Shown here piece by piece: positions 62,663-64,000 of a stretch of DNA of 64,000 nucleotides; positions within the stretch are counted from its first letter, which is position 1, and each line of letters opens with the position of its first letter. The notes below the pieces were generated by a model. It was not told the origin of the DNA, made no database searches, and saw nothing but the letters and a program-made list of their open reading frames with translations. This DNA comes from Thermoflavifilum thermophilum (GTDB lineage Bacteria; Bacteroidota; Bacteroidia; Chitinophagales; Chitinophagaceae): the NCBI RefSeq assembly GCF_900116565.1, contig NZ_FPCJ01000001.1, positions 744,001 to 808,000 of the forward strand, written 5' to 3'. A program made the position numbers and the translations under genes.

Positions 62663-64000
62663 ATGCGTACAAGATCAGTTTTCCTATGGATGTGTGCAGG
62701 AGCGGCAACAGCTCTGATGTTTAGCTCCTGCAGTCTGTTTAAAAAGAAATATGAGAAATCGGCCGTTACCGGTTGGGATTACAACAATCCCAAATGGGGA
62801 GGATTCTATGTAGCTAAAAACAAGGAACAGCAAACCGGCCCCGGGCTGGTGTTCGTACAGGGTGGTACGTTTACCATGGGCGCTACCGAACAGGATGTGA
62901 TGTATCAATGGAACAATATTCCCCGGCGCGTGACGGTATCTTCGTTTTATATTGATGAAACGGAGGTTGCCAACGTTCATTATCGGGAATACCTGTACTG
63001 GCTGAACCGGGTATTCGGCCAAACTTATCCGCAGGTGTACCTGAAAGCCCTGCCCGATACCCTGGTGTGGCGCAGCGAGCTGGCATATAACGAGCCTTTG
63101 GTGGAATATTATTTCCGGCATCCTGCCTACAACTATTACCCCGTTGTAGGTGTAACCTGGGAGCAGGCATCCGACTTCTGCAAATGGCGCAGCGATCGGG
63201 TTAATGAAAAATTGCTCATCGACGCCGGTATCCTTTCCATGCAGGATATTGACAACGAACAGGCTGATAATGTATTTACTACAGGAGCCTATCTGGCAGG
63301 CCTCTATGAAGGTACTCCCGGCAAAATGGCCAATTCCCGCAAATCGCCCTACCGAAATCCGGATGGTACTCCCCGCAATATTACATTTGAAGACGGCATT
63401 TTGCTACCCAATTATCGCCTCCCTACGGAAGCAGAATGGGAATATGCAGCCCTGGCCTATATCGGTGAAAATCCCAATCCCTCCCGCAAAGAGGGCAAAC
63501 GGGGTGAAGAGCTGATCATGAACCGCGAAATTTATCCCTGGTCCATCAACCCGAGCGGGTTGCGCGATCAGCGCAGGGGAAATTTTGAAGGTCAGTTCCT
63601 GGCCAACTTCAAGCGTGGCCTCGGCGATAACATGGGTATTGCCGGCGGATTGAATGACCGGGCATCTATCCCCGCGCCCGTGAAATCGTTTTACCCGAAT
63701 GCATTCGGCATTTACAATATGGCTGGCAACGTCAGCGAATGGGTAGCCGATGTGTACCGCCAGCTCACCCCGCTCGATGCCGATGGTTTCAATTATTTCC
63801 GGGGAAATGTGTTTATGGACGTATACCGCAATCCCCAGGGTGAGTTTGAAAAAGATAGCCTGGGAAGATTGAAAAAGATTGTAGAACCCGATTCCATTGC
63901 GGCCCAGCGCCTGAATTACCAGCGGGCTGACGTACGCGATTATCTGGATGGGGACTCCCTCTCGGGTGTAACCTACGGTTATGGGATCACCTCGCTGATC
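62663..64000 (+). CDS. gldJ: Gliding-motility/type IX secretion lipoprotein GldJ (3' end outside window)
   Basis: At least 446 residues, open at the right edge. Lipoprotein signal MRTRSVFLWMCAGAATALMFSSC, then a SUMF1/formylglycine-enzyme-like domain: GPGLVFVQGGTFTMGATEQD, VSSFYIDETEVANVHYREYLYWL, PVVGVTWEQASDFCKWRSDRVNE, YRLPTEAEWEYAA and FGIYNMAGNVSEWVADV. The opening SAVTGWDYNNPKWGGF fits GldJ better than its paralogue GldK, and porV next to it supports this. GldJ stabilises GldK and the secretion machine at the outer membrane. No enzymatic activity is expected. Confidence 0.88.
   Translation, partial: MRTRSVFLWMCAGAATALMFSSCSLFKKKYEKSAVTGWDYNNPKWGGFYVAKNKEQQTGPGLVFVQGGTFTMGATEQDVMYQWNNIPRRVTVSSFYIDETEVANVHYREYLYWLNRVFGQTYPQVYLKALPDTLVWRSELAYNEPLVEYYFRHPAYNYYPVVGVTWEQASDFCKWRSDRVNEKLLIDAGILSMQDIDNEQADNVFTTGAYLAGLYEGTPGKMANSRKSPYRNPDGTPRNITFEDGILLPNYRLPTEAEWEYAALAYIGENPNPSRKEGKRGEELIMNREIYPWSINPSGLRDQRRGNFEGQFLANFKRGLGDNMGIAGGLNDRASIPAPVKSFYPNAFGIYNMAGNVSEWVADVYRQLTPLDADGFNYFRGNVFMDVYRNPQGEFEKDSLGRLKKIVEPDSIAAQRLNYQRADVRDYLDGDSLSGVTYGYGITSLI

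Noticed and set aside
62520-62717. 65-aa plus-strand frame in the porV-gldJ gap
   Set aside because: It overlaps the lipoprotein signal of gldJ out of frame and has no family pattern.

Overview
The window comes from a member of the Bacteroidota, most likely the family Chitinophagaceae. The evidence is: type IX secretion and gliding genes (PorV, a PorP/SprF protein, a GldJ-like lipoprotein), a TonB receptor with an N-terminal carboxypeptidase-regulatory-like domain, BshA (bacillithiol), atpD-atpC standing apart from other ATP synthase genes, a DUF6728-type small protein, and many matches to the Bacteroidota promoter element TAnnTTTG. Several of these promoter matches lie just downstream of an upstream alternative start and so favour a later start codon; I used them for that. 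The family is inference. The DNA is gene-dense and several convergent genes abut or overlap by a few bases. No insertion sequence, phage, CRISPR array, rRNA or plasmid origin was seen.

Layout. 1-2.7 kb: the start of an exporter-type ABC transporter (cut by the window edge) and a secreted protein of unknown role with a clan CD-like His/Cys motif near its C-terminus. 2.8-9.1 kb: a PhoB/PhoR-like two-component pair facing a lipoprotein gene, then a TonB-dependent receptor. The promoters of the last two carry matching four-unit arrays of 11-bp repeats at the same distance from the -7 element, so this looks like a small Pho-type regulon. 9.2-11.4 kb: a 2H-phosphoesterase relative that seems to have lost its catalytic motifs, behind a palindromic operator-like site, with a PA0069-type radical SAM gene and a small exported OB-fold-like protein. 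11.4-18 kb (minus): the rod-shape cluster mreB-mreC-mreD-mrdA-rodA, followed by a metallo-beta-lactamase-fold gene.

18-29 kb: purD, a POT peptide transporter, a fatty acid desaturase, an acetyltransferase-like protein, a DUF1501/DUF1800 pair, and divergently a secreted beta-propeller/alkaline-phosphatase-superfamily protein. 29-42 kb: atpD-atpC, yqgE, an orphan histidine kinase, an LD-carboxypeptidase, metG, an outer-membrane barrel protein, a FadN-like beta-oxidation enzyme, surE, lpxB and a 57-aa membrane protein. 42-54 kb: tRNA-Ala(GGC), a POTRA/barrel outer-membrane protein, a di-haem cytochrome c, adenine deaminase, a ClC channel, anmK, upp, a PorP/SprF protein, a PAS-LuxR regulator, a J-like mini-protein, 3-methyladenine DNA glycosylase and an RsmI-type methyltransferase. 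54-64 kb: bshA, then a long minus-strand run porV-ispF-dut-TPR lipoprotein-DUF4292-envC, with gldJ starting divergently and running off the right edge.

The strongest candidates for something not yet described are the shared 11-bp repeat promoters near the PhoBR pair, the secreted clan CD-like protein at the left end, and the inactive-looking 2H protein coupled to a radical SAM gene under a palindromic site.
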